Assembly: GCF_000024425.1 (NCBI RefSeq)
Contig: NC_013946.1
Location: 124,001 to 188,000 of the forward strand
DNA length: 64,000 bases
Source of the DNA: Meiothermus ruber DSM 1279
GTDB taxonomy: Bacteria; Deinococcota; Deinococci; Deinococcales; Thermaceae
Direction: 5' to 3'
The translations under genes were made by a program, and so were the position numbers. The notes below the pieces were generated by a model. That model searched no databases, was not told the DNA's origin, and was given only the letters and a program-made list of their open reading frames with translations. Below are positions 41,740 to 50,770 of this stretch, in pieces; the first letter of the stretch is position 1; the number at the start of each line of letters is the position of its first letter.

Positions 41740-42106
41740 TGCACCCCCTTTTACAACCCGTCGCAGGGCTACCTATGAACGCTCGCTAGCCTACCGTTTG
41801 GGCCTGCGGGCCTGTGCCAAGCGGAATAGCCTATCGCCTGCTGAGATCGAGCACCGCCACATCCTCGAGGTCATTACCGGCTCCGCCGAGGCTGCCGAGT
41901 ACCTGGCCCACGAGTTCCCCACCCTGTACGCCCTGGCCCAGTTTGGTAGCCGTTACGGGTTCAAGCGGCTGGAGTTCTGCCCAGGGATCAGTTACGCGGC
42001 CATTGGCAAGCTGGAGGTGTGGCTCGAGTCCCAGGGCCGCGTAGGGATGCAGCTCACGGTGGCGCATGGTTCGGATTGGCCAAAACGAAAACATCGGAGG
42101 GGGTGA
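41732..42106 (+). CDS. Hypothetical element protein, 124 aa
   Basis: Not recognised. Last gene of the element, ATG 41732, overlapping the previous stop. Compact and probably globular, with a basic start (TTRRRATYERSLAYRLGLRA), a helical middle (IEHRHILEVITGSAEAAEYL) and aromatic-rich strands (YGFKRLEFCPGISYAAIGKL). It ends 18 bases before the right direct repeat. No membrane segment or signal peptide. Confidence 0.6.
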   Translation: MNDAPPFTTRRRATYERSLAYRLGLRACAKRNSLSPAEIEHRHILEVITGSAEAAEYLAHEFPTLYALAQFGSRYGFKRLEFCPGISYAAIGKLEVWLESQGRVGMQLTVAHGSDWPKRKHRRG

Positions 42107-42124
42107 GCGGCTTTTCAAACTGAC

Positions 42125-42151
42125 GGTAAGCTAACGCAAACCCCCGGACAG
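42125..42151 (+). repeat. Right direct repeat (attR-like) of the element
   Basis: Identical over 27 bases to 38716-38742 and in the same orientation. Its right flank makes GGACAG-AC-CTGTCC (42146-42159), a 6-bp hairpin; the same two hexamers are 15 bases apart at the left copy. Confidence 0.8.
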
Positions 42152-42179
42152 ACCTGTCCTGAGGCCATAACTTTGCGCG

Positions 42180-42821
42180 TCAGGTCTCGAGGGTTGGTGC
42201 CAGACCCAGGTGCAGCACATATTTTTCCGAGCCGTTCCGGTGAGCATAACGCTCATATAGCTCCCAAAGTTCGCGTTGCAGGGCTTTGGCATCATCTCTG
42301 TCCAGCATCAGGCCTCCGTTCCAGAGGTTGAGGATGGCGGGGTGCTGGGGGTTTAGGTGTTCGGGTGGGTGGGCTTCCTCCTCGAGGTAGGAGCCCCAGA
42401 CCAGCAGCCCATCAGCGTTGCGGTAGACCACAATTTCCGATCCGGGGTGTTCTCGCAGGGCTTTTTGCAGGCTGCGCTCGAGGCGGGCCTTCCAGAAAGC
42501 ATGACCGGTTAAGTTCTCCAAGAGGCGCTGGGGTATCAGTTCCAGGGGAACGCGAAAAGAGGTAGAGATGGCCTGGTAGTGCTTGATGGGCCGCCCTTGT
42601 CTTTTGGAGACCGCTACCACCTTCAACAAGCCGGCCTTGTGCATCTGCTCGACCCGGTAGTGCAGGGTTTGGATGGGTAGACCGAACGCCTCGGCCGCGG
42701 CTTTGATGGTGGTGGGGCTGCGCATAAAGGGCTTGAGAAATACGGCGCTCTTGGGGTCGGCCAGAATGCGGGCGGCCAGCGCGTTATCGACCAGGTGTGC
42801 CCTGGGCATGCTCTGGGACAT
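42180..42821 (-). CDS. Winged-helix transcriptional regulator (ArsR-like)
   Basis: 213 residues. The DNA-binding domain is at about residues 15-75: LADPKSAVFLKPFMRSPTTI, KAAAEAFGLPIQTLHYRVEQ (recognition helix), MHKAGLLKVV and the wing RQGRPIKHYQA. The C-terminal ~130 residues are an unassigned effector or dimer domain. It is divergent from an MFS transporter gene with an inverted repeat between, so it probably controls that exporter and itself. Before insertion of the 3.4-kb element its 3' end would have faced the pseudouridine synthase promoter directly. Confidence 0.8.
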   Translation of the reverse strand: MSQSMPRAHLVDNALAARILADPKSAVFLKPFMRSPTTIKAAAEAFGLPIQTLHYRVEQMHKAGLLKVVAVSKRQGRPIKHYQAISTSFRVPLELIPQRLLENLTGHAFWKARLERSLQKALREHPGSEIVVYRNADGLLVWGSYLEEEAHPPEHLNPQHPAILNLWNGGLMLDRDDAKALQRELWELYERYAHRNGSEKYVLHLGLAPTLET

Positions 42822-42830
42822 ATTTGTAGC

Positions 42831-42862
42831 CTACTCTAAGTTTTGTATTTTTTGTGGAGTAG
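42831..42862. promoter_or_regulatory. Inverted repeat between regulator and MFS gene, candidate operator
   Basis: CTACTCTA (42831-42838) and TGGAGTAG (42855-42862) are inverted halves matching at 7 of 8 positions, separated by an AT-rich tract (TTTTGTATTTTTTG) that can hold promoters for both directions. It starts ten bases upstream of the regulator ATG. Confidence 0.5.
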
Positions 42863-42896
42863 ATATTCCCTAAACTCGAGGGCTAGGAAGGTGCTT

Positions 42897-44264
42897 GTGG
42901 GTAGCACACAAACCAATATGCAGCCGTACTTAACTGGATTGAGGGGCTTCACGCTGGTGGCCCTGGGGCAGTTGGTCTCGCTGGTGGGCAGCGGCATGAG
43001 CCAGTTTGCCCTTACCATCTGGGCCTTCGAAAAAACTGGGTTGGCCACCTCGCTGGCTCTGATGGGCTTTTTCTATATGGTTCCGCTCATCCTGATCTCG
43101 CCCCTGGCCGGGGCCTGGGTCGATCGGGGCAACCGCAAGCTCATGATGATGCTCTCCGACCTGGGCGCTGCGGGGGGTACGCTGGTGGTATTTTTGCTGT
43201 ATTTGAGTGGAAACCTTGAGATATGGCATCTGTACGTGGTGGGCACGCTCAACGGCCTGACCAGTGCCTTCCAGTGGCCTGCCTACTCGGCGGCCATCTC
43301 CACCATGGTGCACAAGCGAGACTACGCCCGGGCCAATGGCCTGCTCTCGCTGGCGGAGTCGGCTTCGGGCATTGGGGCTCCCATTCTGGCGGGTATCCTG
43401 CTAGGGCTGGTGGGGCTGAGGGGCATTCTTCTACTGGATCTGCTCACGTTTACGGCGGCTTTCACTACCCTTATGCTGGTGCATGTACCGCAGCCCAAGC
43501 CAAGCGCAGCGGGCAGGGAAAGCCGGGGCAGCCTGCTGGGTGAGGCCCTGTATGGCTTCCGGTTCATCTTTGCCAGACCCAGCCTGCTGGGCTTACAGAC
43601 GGTGTTCTTGCTGGGTAATTTGGTGGCCAACCTGGGTTCAGCCATCATGGCCGCAATGATTCTGGCCCGCACAGCCTCGAGCGAAACCGCCCTGGCAACC
43701 GTGCAGAGTGCCGCAGGGGTGGGGGGGGTTCTGGGTGGGGTGCTGCTCTCTACCTGGGGCGGCCCCCGCCGCAAGGTGCACGGAGTGCTTATGGGCTGGG
43801 TGCTCTCGAGCTTTTTTGGCAGCGTGTTGCTGGGCCTGGGACAGAGCGTGTGGGTCTGGGCTACCTGTGCCTTTATATTTGCCCTGATTGTGCCCATCCT
43901 GAACGGCTCTAATCAGGCCATCTGGCAGGCCAAAGTGCCCCCCGATGTGCAGGGCAAGGTGTTCGCGGCCCGGCGCATGATCGCCTGGGTGGCTGGGCCT
44001 TTGGCGATGCTGGTGGCCGGCCCCCTGGCCGACCGGGTGCTGACCCCAGCCATGATGCCCGATGGGGCCCTGGCGGGTGTTTTTGGAGGTTTGGTGGGGG
44101 TGGGGCCCGGGGCCGGAATGGCGTTTTTGTTGGTGATTAGCGGTCTGCTGGGGATGGTGGTGGGCCTGGGGGGGTACTTGTTCCGGGTGGTGCGGGAGGC
44201 CGAAGACCTGATCCCCGACCACGACCACACCCCTGAGGTTCGTCCAGAACCGGTAGCATCGTAG
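42897..44264 (+). CDS. Major facilitator superfamily transporter (multidrug/macrolide exporter type)
   Basis: 455 residues with about 12 membrane segments. GTG 42897 is chosen because AGGAAGG ends five bases upstream; ATG 42918 is an alternative. The first loop carries MFS motif A as PLAGAWVDRGNRKLMMMLSD, and the pattern LGQLVSLVGSGMSQFALTIWAFEKTGLA is typical of the MFS_3/enterobactin-exporter and MefA-like group. NGLLSLAESASGIGAPILAG is motif C-like, pointing to an exporter. The C-terminus has DHDHTPEV. Substrate unknown; the divergent regulator suggests induction by a toxic compound. Confidence 0.85.
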   Translation: MGSTQTNMQPYLTGLRGFTLVALGQLVSLVGSGMSQFALTIWAFEKTGLATSLALMGFFYMVPLILISPLAGAWVDRGNRKLMMMLSDLGAAGGTLVVFLLYLSGNLEIWHLYVVGTLNGLTSAFQWPAYSAAISTMVHKRDYARANGLLSLAESASGIGAPILAGILLGLVGLRGILLLDLLTFTAAFTTLMLVHVPQPKPSAAGRESRGSLLGEALYGFRFIFARPSLLGLQTVFLLGNLVANLGSAIMAAMILARTASSETALATVQSAAGVGGVLGGVLLSTWGGPRRKVHGVLMGWVLSSFFGSVLLGLGQSVWVWATCAFIFALIVPILNGSNQAIWQAKVPPDVQGKVFAARRMIAWVAGPLAMLVAGPLADRVLTPAMMPDGALAGVFGGLVGVGPGAGMAFLLVISGLLGMVVGLGGYLFRVVREAEDLIPDHDHTPEVRPEPVAS

Positions 44265-44323
44265 CCGCATTTAGAGAGGGCCGAATGAAGCGCCTGGCTT
44301 TGGTGTGATATAAGGAAGCTCGG

Positions 44324-44962
44324 ATGATTCGAGGACGTTTCACGCTGGTGGTGGCTTTGCCCAAGGGGCGCAACTTCGCAGATGGCTACAGGGCCCTGGC
44401 GCAGGCCGGGCTGGAACTGCCCCCCCTCGAGGGCGAACGGGCCTTGCTGCATGGGCAGGAGGGGGGGGTGGCGGTGCTCGAGCTGCGCAACCACGACGTG
44501 CCCACCTACGTCGACCTGGGCATTGCCGATGTGGGGGTGGTGGGCAACGACGTGCTGCTGGAGTCGGGGCGCGATGTGTACGAGCCGGTGGATCTGGGCA
44601 CGGGGGCCTGCCGCCTTTCGCTCATCCGCCACCCGGCTGCGACCGACCCCATTCGCCGAATTGCCACCAAATACCCCCGCTTTACCGCGCAGGTGCTGCG
44701 CGAACGGGGGATGGTGGCCGATATCATCGAGCTGGCCGGTAATGTTGAGCTGGCCGCCCTCACCGGGCTGGCCGATGCGGTGGTGGACGTGGTGCAGACC
44801 GGGGCTACCCTCAAAGCGGCGGGCTTGCTCGAGGTCGAGGTGCTGGCCCACTCCACCGCCCGCTTTATCGTGAACCGCCAGTCGCTTAAGCTCAAGCGCG
44901 ACCTGTTGCGTCCCCTTATCGAGCGCCTGCGGGCCAACGCCCACAACCTGCCCGCTTCCTAA
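44324..44962 (+). CDS. hisG: ATP phosphoribosyltransferase, short form
   Basis: 212 residues; catalyses the first step of histidine synthesis, joining ATP and PRPP. The short (HisG-S) length without the C-terminal regulatory domain means it works with a HisZ subunit, not present in this window. Motifs: [63 protein letters not shown] (the PRPP-binding loop) and LIVNRQSLK-type [22 protein letters not shown] precedes ATG 44324. Confidence 0.92.
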   Translation: MIRGRFTLVVALPKGRNFADGYRALAQAGLELPPLEGERALLHGQEGGVAVLELRNHDVPTYVDLGIADVGVVGNDVLLESGRDVYEPVDLGTGACRLSLIRHPAATDPIRRIATKYPRFTAQVLRERGMVADIIELAGNVELAALTGLADAVVDVVQTGATLKAAGLLEVEVLAHSTARFIVNRQSLKLKRDLLRPLIERLRANAHNLPAS

Positions 44963-45035
44963 GCCCAGAGCTGCCAAGGGCAAAGATGAAAAACGTTGCA
45001 ATGCTCGAAGGCCGATGGCCGTAGAATCAGGCCCT

Positions 45036-46052
45036 ATGCGCTACCGCAAACTAGGAAAATCCGGTCTGTTTGTTCATCCCATCGCCCTGGGCACCATGCA
45101 GTTTGGCTGGACGGCCGACGAGCCCACCGCCTTTGCCATTATGGACGCTTTTGTGGAGGCGGGCGGTAACCTGATCGATACCGCTGACATCTACAGCACC
45201 TGGGCGCCAGGCAACCCCGGCGGGGTCTCGGAGGAAATTATCGGGCGCTGGCTCAAAAGCCGGGGGCTGCGCGACCGCGTGATTGTAGCTACCAAGGTGC
45301 GCGGCCCGATGGGGCCGGGGGGCTCGGAAGGGCGCAACCACCCCCTGCAGCGCGAGGGGCTCTCGCGGGTCTGGATTATGCGGGCGGTGGAGGACAGCCT
45401 GCGCCGCCTGCAGATCGATCACATCGACCTGTACCAGGTGCACTGGGTGGATAACCAGGTGCCCATCGAGGAGACCCTCTCGGCCCTGACCGACCTGGTG
45501 CGCAAGGGTTATGTGCGCTACATCGGCTGCTCCAACTTCTCGGCCTGGCGCTTAATGCAGGCCTTGTGGGCCTCGGATAAGCACGGCTTTGAGAGCTTTA
45601 TCTCGATCCAGCCCGAGTACAGCCTGACCATGCCCACCCGCATGAACTTCGAGCGCGAGCTGGCTCGAGTCTGCGAGACCTATGGCCTGGGTGTCATTCC
45701 CTACAGTCCCCTGGCCGGTGGTTTCCTGACCGGTAAATACCGGCGCGACCAGCCCCTACCCGAGAGCGTGCGGGCCCAGGGCATCGCCAGCGGACGCTTT
45801 AGCGAGCAGAACTGGAAGATACTGGATAAGGTTCTGGAAATTGCCCAGCAGCGCGGAGCGCATCCGGCCCAGGTGGCCCTGGCCTGGCAGCTATCACGCC
45901 CCTTCATCACCGCCCCGATTGTTGGAGCCAACTCCGTGCAGCAACTGCAAGATCTGCTACCGGCTGCGCAGCTACAACTGAGCGCGGAAGAGGTGGCGGC
46001 GCTCAACGAAGTGTCGAGCTGGCCGCTCTCCCGCACCGAGCGGGAAGTTTAG
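45036..46052 (+). CDS. Aldo/keto reductase
   Basis: 338 residues from ATG 45036; TAGAAT lies seven bases upstream and no Shine-Dalgarno is seen. The tetrad is complete: Asp and Tyr in [12 protein letters not shown], Lys in [12 protein letters not shown] and His in [34 protein letters not shown] is the family start, and [16 protein letters not shown] follows. NADPH-dependent reduction of an aldehyde or ketone, similar to YajO/general stress protein 69 types. It converges with the quinone reductase gene, the stop codons overlapping. Confidence 0.9.
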   Translation: MRYRKLGKSGLFVHPIALGTMQFGWTADEPTAFAIMDAFVEAGGNLIDTADIYSTWAPGNPGGVSEEIIGRWLKSRGLRDRVIVATKVRGPMGPGGSEGRNHPLQREGLSRVWIMRAVEDSLRRLQIDHIDLYQVHWVDNQVPIEETLSALTDLVRKGYVRYIGCSNFSAWRLMQALWASDKHGFESFISIQPEYSLTMPTRMNFERELARVCETYGLGVIPYSPLAGGFLTGKYRRDQPLPESVRAQGIASGRFSEQNWKILDKVLEIAQQRGAHPAQVALAWQLSRPFITAPIVGANSVQQLQDLLPAAQLQLSAEEVAALNEVSSWPLSRTEREV

Positions 46053-47017
46053 GGATAGAGCAGGATTTTGCCGGTGCTCTGCCGGCTTTCCATTAGGGCG
46101 TGGGCTTGGGCGGCCTGCTCGAGGCTGTAGCGCGCTCCAATGTGAAGCCGGATCCTACCTGACCGGAGCAGGGCAAAGACGGCCTCCACGGTGGGCCGCA
46201 GCAGCTCGGGCCGATTGCGCCGGTAATGCCCGCTGCTGTAGCCGATGACGGCTTTGGTCTGGCGGTGCAGCGGGCGGGTCTCGAAGCTGCCGGCCTGGCC
46301 GCTGGCATGCCCGTACACCACCAGGCGGCCAAAAGGGGCTAGGCAGCGCATGCCCTGGCTAAAAACCTCCCCCGCCACCGAGTCGAGGATCAGATCAGCG
46401 CCTTTTTGCTGGGTTCGCTCGAGCACCTGTTCAGCAAAGCCCTCGTACCCCACCACGGCATCGGCCCCCAGACTGCGGACGAACCCGGCCTTGGCCGGAT
46501 GCCCCACGGTTCCGATGACCAGCCCCGCGCCCAGGGCCTTCGCCATCTGCACCGCCAGGCTGCCCACGCCACCCGCAGCGGCGTGCACCAGCACGGTCTC
46601 GTTTGGCTGCAAGCGCCCAGCCCAGGTCAGGGTGTTGTAGGCCGTGACCAGGGCGGTCAGGCCCGCGACCGCTTCGTCGGGCAGGTCGTCGGGAACTGGG
46701 TAGGTTAGCACCCCTTTAGCCAGTACTTTTTCGGCGTACGAGCCCCCACTCGCAAAGACTGCCACCCGTTGCCCCAGCGCCAGGCCCCTGACCTCCGCGC
46801 CCAGGGCTTCCACCACCCCTACCGCATCCAGCCCCGGTATAAAAGGGGGCGGTGAACCGGCCTCGTAGCCGCCCCGCCGGGCCTGGACGTCGGCGTAGTT
46901 GAGGCTGGTCAGGCTGGTGCGCACCAGCACCTCGTCGGGCCCGGGGCTGGGTTCGGGCACCTCCCGGTAGCGCAGGTGTTCGGGCGGGCCGTTCTGTTCA
47001 ACCACGATGGCTTTCAT
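46049..47017 (-). CDS. NADPH:quinone oxidoreductase (zeta-crystallin-like MDR)
   Basis: 322 residues from ATG 47017. [56 protein letters not shown] and [23 protein letters not shown] identify the quinone oxidoreductase group of medium-chain reductases; zinc ligands are absent. It would reduce quinones or enones with NADPH. The 3' end overlaps the convergent aldo/keto reductase gene by three bases; the 5' end is 32 bases from the divergent trmH gene. Confidence 0.88.
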   Translation of the reverse strand: MKAIVVEQNGPPEHLRYREVPEPSPGPDEVLVRTSLTSLNYADVQARRGGYEAGSPPPFIPGLDAVGVVEALGAEVRGLALGQRVAVFASGGSYAEKVLAKGVLTYPVPDDLPDEAVAGLTALVTAYNTLTWAGRLQPNETVLVHAAAGGVGSLAVQMAKALGAGLVIGTVGHPAKAGFVRSLGADAVVGYEGFAEQVLERTQQKGADLILDSVAGEVFSQGMRCLAPFGRLVVYGHASGQAGSFETRPLHRQTKAVIGYSSGHYRRNRPELLRPTVEAVFALLRSGRIRLHIGARYSLEQAAQAHALMESRQSTGKILLYP

Positions 47018-47049
47018 GCCGTCATTTTGGCACAGTACAATGAACCTCC

Positions 47050-47682
47050 GTGACGCCAGAACGCCTTGCCAGGATTCGCGCCGTATTGAACAAACGCCAG
47101 CCCGACCTGACGGTGCTGATGGAGCGGGTGCATAAGCCCCACAACTTTTCCGCCATTCTGCGCTCGTGCGACGCGGTGGGGGTGCTCGAGGCCCACGCCA
47201 TCCCGGCCAAGCACGGTATTCCAAACCTGGAGGAAGCCGAGGATCTGAGCCTCAAAGGCAAAACCTTCAACGAGACCTCCGGCTCGGCGGCCAAATGGGT
47301 GGGGCTGCAACTGCACGCCGATACTGCCTCGGCTTTTGCCCACCTCAAGGCGCGGGGATTTCAGGTGCTGGCCGCGCATTTTTCCGAGCGGGCCGTGGAC
47401 TACCGTCAGGCCGATTACACCCGCCCAACCTGCATCCTGCTGGGTACCGAGAAGTGGGGGGTCTCGCCGGAGGCCGCCGAGCTGGCCGATGCCCACATTC
47501 TGATTCCCATGGTGGGCATGGTGCAGAGCCTGAATGTTTCGGTGGCGGCGGCGGTGATTCTGTTCGAGGCCCAGCGCCAGCGCTTGCAGGCAGGTTTTTA
47601 CGAACAGGTTCGTCTTGCCCCCGAGCAGTATGAGGCTGTGCTGCAAAGCTGGATGGCCCGGCATGCGCAGGGCCAGGGTTAG
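47050..47682 (+). CDS. trmH: tRNA (guanosine-18-2'-O)-methyltransferase
   Basis: 210 residues, start GTG 47050 eight bases after a TACAAT box. A SPOUT methyltransferase: [23 protein letters not shown] is motif 1 with the catalytic Arg (ILRSCDA), [14 protein letters not shown] is motif 2 and [20 protein letters not shown] motif 3 of the trefoil knot. The N-terminal helix ([20 protein letters not shown]) and C-terminal helix are those of TrmH rather than rRNA-type SpoU enzymes; it closely recalls the well-studied Thermus enzyme. It makes Gm18 in the tRNA D-loop. Confidence 0.93.
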   Translation: MTPERLARIRAVLNKRQPDLTVLMERVHKPHNFSAILRSCDAVGVLEAHAIPAKHGIPNLEEAEDLSLKGKTFNETSGSAAKWVGLQLHADTASAFAHLKARGFQVLAAHFSERAVDYRQADYTRPTCILLGTEKWGVSPEAAELADAHILIPMVGMVQSLNVSVAAAVILFEAQRQRLQAGFYEQVRLAPEQYEAVLQSWMARHAQGQG

Positions 47683-47723
47683 TTTGCACACTTTTTGTGT
47701 ATTTGGGGCCTTAGAGTGGGGGT

Positions 47724-48905
47724 ATGCGTACTACCACATTGGCTATTTTTTGCTGGATTTCGCTAGCTTTGGCAGGGCCGGACGGCCTTTACTACGCTTT
47801 AGAAAACCGCATTGAAAAGGGCCAGATTGTGACCGTGGGGGTGTCCCAGCGCATCAAGATTGGGGGGGTGGGGCAGCTTCCGCTTCTGCTCAAGCAGGCG
47901 GCCCGGCCCGCGCTCGAGGCCCGCTGGCGCTACGACGCGGCTTTGAAGGACTGGGTGCTGCAAGACCAGATGGGTCATACCTTCGATCTGGCCGAGGCCA
48001 AGAAGCGCTACCTTGAGGCCCTGCAATCCGGCCAGACAGAGTTTTTGCTACCGGTGCGCCACACCCTGCACCCTCGAGGCACGCCGTATTTCTACAACCT
48101 GGGCATTCGTGAGCTTTTAGCCGAGGCCACCACCTCCTTTGCTGGTTCCTCCTACGAACGCCGCTACAACATTCAGCTTGGGGCCAGCCGCCTTGATGGC
48201 GCGCTGATTCCTCCAGGCGAAATTTTTTCGTTTGCCAGGGCCATGGGCGAGGTCTCCGAACGCACCGGCTTCAAAAAAGCCTTTGTGATCTCCGGCGAAC
48301 AAACGGTAGAAGGGGTGGGTGGGGGGATGTGCCAGGTCTCAACCACCCTCTTCCGCTCAGCCTACTTTGCGGGACTGCCCATCGTGCAACGCCAGCCCCA
48401 CAGCTACCAGGTGCGCTACTACCAGCCCACCGGCCTGGATGCCGCGGTGTTTCTGCCCTCCCTCGACCTCAGGTTCAAAAACGATACCCCCGGCCACCTG
48501 CTAATCCAGAGCAGCGTGCGCGGCAGCCAGATCACCTTCCGCATTTTCGGCACCAGGGACCGCCGGGTCACCTGGAGCAACCCCATCGTGCTAAACCGCA
48601 CGCCGGCCCTGCCCACCCGCTACATCGCCACGCTCGAGCTGCCAGCCCAGCGCTTTGTGCAGGTAGACTGGGCCGCCGAAGGCGCCACGGTGCAGGTTCA
48701 CCGCACCATTCGATTCTCCAATGGCAGGGTGCAGAAAGACACCCTCACCAGCACCTACCGGCCCTGGGGGGCGGTGTATCTGGTGGGGGAGGGCACCCAG
48801 CTTAAATCGGGCCGGGTTATTACCGCTGCCACCGACGACGCCCCCGACAACCACGGTTACCGCCTGCCCACCCAGAACATTCTGCGTCCCACCCGCAGCC
48901 CCTAG
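47724..48905 (+). CDS. Secreted VanW-family protein
   Basis: 393 residues with a signal peptide (MRTTTLAIFCWISLALAGP). The VanW domain fills the C-terminal half: YNIQLGASRLDGALIPPGEI, SFARAMGEVSERTGFKKAFV, GVGGGMCQVSTTLFRSAYFA and DAAVFLPSLDLRFKNDTPGHLLI. The family is often found with peptidoglycan-binding domains and in vancomycin-resistance clusters, but its activity is unknown. There are no other glycopeptide-resistance genes here, so a general envelope role is more likely. Confidence 0.87.
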   Translation: MRTTTLAIFCWISLALAGPDGLYYALENRIEKGQIVTVGVSQRIKIGGVGQLPLLLKQAARPALEARWRYDAALKDWVLQDQMGHTFDLAEAKKRYLEALQSGQTEFLLPVRHTLHPRGTPYFYNLGIRELLAEATTSFAGSSYERRYNIQLGASRLDGALIPPGEIFSFARAMGEVSERTGFKKAFVISGEQTVEGVGGGMCQVSTTLFRSAYFAGLPIVQRQPHSYQVRYYQPTGLDAAVFLPSLDLRFKNDTPGHLLIQSSVRGSQITFRIFGTRDRRVTWSNPIVLNRTPALPTRYIATLELPAQRFVQVDWAAEGATVQVHRTIRFSNGRVQKDTLTSTYRPWGAVYLVGEGTQLKSGRVITAATDDAPDNHGYRLPTQNILRPTRSP

Positions 48906-48959
48906 ACAGGGCAAAAGAACACCGGTTGTGAATAGGGGTTGGCGGGGGAGCAGCCCACC

Positions 48960-49775
48960 CTACAGCACCTTGACCTGAACCAGCACGTTCAGGCGCTCCT
49001 GGCCCCCCCCACGGCGAAGCCCCTTAAGCGGTGGGCAGTCGTCGTAGTCGCGCCCATGGGCTTTTTTGATGTACTGCTCGGTAATGGTGGAGTTGTTGGT
49101 GGGATCGTAACCATACCAGCCTGAGCCGGGCACAAAGGCTTCAACCCAGGCGTGGCTGCCCTGTGAGCCAACCCCTGTGGCCAGGTACCCCGAGACGTAC
49201 CGGGCCGGAATTCCCACGCTGCGTAGAACCGCCAGCATGGCCTGGGCGTAGTCCTGGCAGACCCCAGCCCGGCCTTCCACAAATTGCAGCAGTGGGGTGT
49301 TGAGCTCGGTGGCGGTGGCGTCGTAGCGAAAACTCCGGTGGAGGTGCTCCGTCACTTCCAGCAGGTAGCTGTGCAGGTTTTCGTGGGGAAGAGGGCGGCG
49401 CACACCCAGCAGCTCGAGCCAGTTGTGGTGCAGGGGTATCCTGGCCGTGGGGGCCAGAAACTCAAAGAACCTGGGCTGCAGGCTTCTTAAGGCCTGAACG
49501 GGTACCGGCCGGGGCTCGGGTATGGCAAAGGTCAGGACTTTGGCCTGGGTTTCTACCCGCAGGGTGGTGTGGGGATGATGCAGGTGAAAGCTGTACACCC
49601 GGTTATGAAAGTAATCCTGCCGGCTGCGGGCTGGGGCATGGGGCGTAATCTGAAGGCGAAACTCCAGAAGCCCCTGGCGGTGATCATCGACTGGATAGAG
49701 CCACAACTCGTTGAAGGAGTCCCGCGCCGCGTCGGGGTAGAAGTACTCGGTTAGGTGGTAGACCGCAAGCAGCAC
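48960..49775 (-). CDS. Transglutaminase-like cysteine peptidase-fold protein
   Basis: About 271 residues; GTG 49775 has GAAGG eight bases upstream, and TTG 49784 is an alternative. The N-terminal part is the bacterial transglutaminase-like N domain (FNELWLYPVDDHRQGLLEFR, HHPHTTLRVETQAKV). The catalytic triad is visible as Cys in GRAGVCQDYAQAMLAVLRS, His in GSHAWVEAFVPG and Asp in YGYDPTNN. No signal peptide. It follows the ribokinase gene closely, so it is read from the same message, though a functional link is not evident. Confidence 0.87.
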   Translation of the reverse strand: MLLAVYHLTEYFYPDAARDSFNELWLYPVDDHRQGLLEFRLQITPHAPARSRQDYFHNRVYSFHLHHPHTTLRVETQAKVLTFAIPEPRPVPVQALRSLQPRFFEFLAPTARIPLHHNWLELLGVRRPLPHENLHSYLLEVTEHLHRSFRYDATATELNTPLLQFVEGRAGVCQDYAQAMLAVLRSVGIPARYVSGYLATGVGSQGSHAWVEAFVPGSGWYGYDPTNNSTITEQYIKKAHGRDYDDCPPLKGLRRGGGQERLNVLVQVKVL

Positions 49776-49787
49776 CGCTGGCAACCT

Positions 49788-50729
49788 TCAAAGCTCGAGC
49801 CGCGCGCACACCTCCTCGCGCCAGGGCAGCGAGGATTGAGCGCCGGTTTTGGTGGTAGCCAGGGCCCCGGCCACACAGCCGTGGGCCACCGCCTGGGCCA
49901 GGGGCCTTCCCTCACAGAGGGCTGCGGCCAATGCCCCGATAAAGGCATCCCCGGCCCCAGTGGCATCGACGACCTCTACTTCGGGAACTGGCTGATGTCC
50001 CTGGCCCTCGGGGGATGCCCACACTGCTCCCTGTTCACCCAGGGTGATGATGACGGTGGGCACTTTTTTAGCCAGTAGCTGGGCTACCTCGAGGGCCATC
50101 TCGGGTGAGTCGGGCTTGACCCCGCTCAGGCCCAGGGCTTCGATTTCGTTGACCACTAGGATGTCGATATGGTGTAGGAGTTTATCGGGCAGTTTTTGCG
50201 CAGGTGCAGCGTTCAGGATGACCTGAGCGCCGGCCTGGCGGCCCAGCTCGGCCGCCCGTCGCACGGTCTCGAGGGGAATCTCGAGCTGCAAGACCACCAC
50301 CCGGGCCTCCTCGAACTCGGCGGGGGAGAGGTGCTCGGGCCGTAGGCGGTGGTTGGCCCCCGGCGAGACGATGATGGTGTTCTGCCCTTCCTCATCAATC
50401 GCAATGAAAGCCACGCCGGTGGGGGCCGCGATGGGAAGGGTGGCGCTCACATTGATCCCCTCGCGCTTGAGGGCGTTGCGCAGTTGCTGGCCGAACTCAT
50501 CCTGCCCCACCCTACCAATCATGCGCACCCCGGGGGCTGGGCCGGGGCTGGCGCTTTTGGTGGGCATGGGGCGGGCCAGCATGCGCGCGGCGGCCACGGC
50601 CTGGTTGGCCCCTTTACCGCCGTGATGGGTCTCGTAATCCGAGCCCAGGAGGGTTTCGCCGGGAACCGGATGTCGCTTGACCCGCACCACCAGATCCATG
50701 TTGATGCTTCCCACCACCACAATGCTCAT
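49788..50729 (-). CDS. rbsK: Ribokinase
   Basis: 313 residues, pfkB family. IVVVGSINMDLVVRVKRHPVPGETLLG and HHGGKGANQAVAAARM are the ribokinase N-terminal signatures; the C-terminal signature DATGAGDAFIGALAAAL contains the catalytic Asp and the anion hole. An insert SASPGPAPGVRMIG lies near residue 60. It phosphorylates ribose to ribose 5-phosphate. It lies 41 bases after the nucleoside hydrolase gene, which supplies free ribose, so the pair forms a nucleoside salvage unit. Confidence 0.92.
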   Translation of the reverse strand: MSIVVVGSINMDLVVRVKRHPVPGETLLGSDYETHHGGKGANQAVAAARMLARPMPTKSASPGPAPGVRMIGRVGQDEFGQQLRNALKREGINVSATLPIAAPTGVAFIAIDEEGQNTIIVSPGANHRLRPEHLSPAEFEEARVVVLQLEIPLETVRRAAELGRQAGAQVILNAAPAQKLPDKLLHHIDILVVNEIEALGLSGVKPDSPEMALEVAQLLAKKVPTVIITLGEQGAVWASPEGQGHQPVPEVEVVDATGAGDAFIGALAAALCEGRPLAQAVAHGCVAGALATTKTGAQSSLPWREEVCARLEL

Positions 50730-50770
50730 GGCCTATAGCTTATATCTTTACGGCCAACAGGACTCCCGTG

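Larger units (their letters stand above)
38716..42151 (+). mobile_element. Integrated element of about 3.4 kb bounded by 27-bp direct repeats
   Basis: Perfect 27-base direct copies lie at 38716-38742 and 42125-42151. Everything between is on the plus strand, in contrast to the minus-strand genes on both sides, and consists of short overlapping genes without housekeeping function, including a winged-helix replication-initiator candidate and a toxin/antitoxin candidate. No integrase, resolvase, transposase or relaxase is recognised. This fits a small integrated plasmid or satellite that borrows a recombinase, or a decayed element. Confidence 0.75.

Noticed and set aside
38716-42151. Filamentous phage prophage
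   Set aside because: Small overlapping genes and length recall one, but no Zot/gpI ATPase, no coat-like series and no Xer dif-like repeat were seen; the repeats do not resemble dif.
48906-48959. Shared terminator between the convergent VanW and transglutaminase genes
   Set aside because: No convincing stem with a T-run on either strand.
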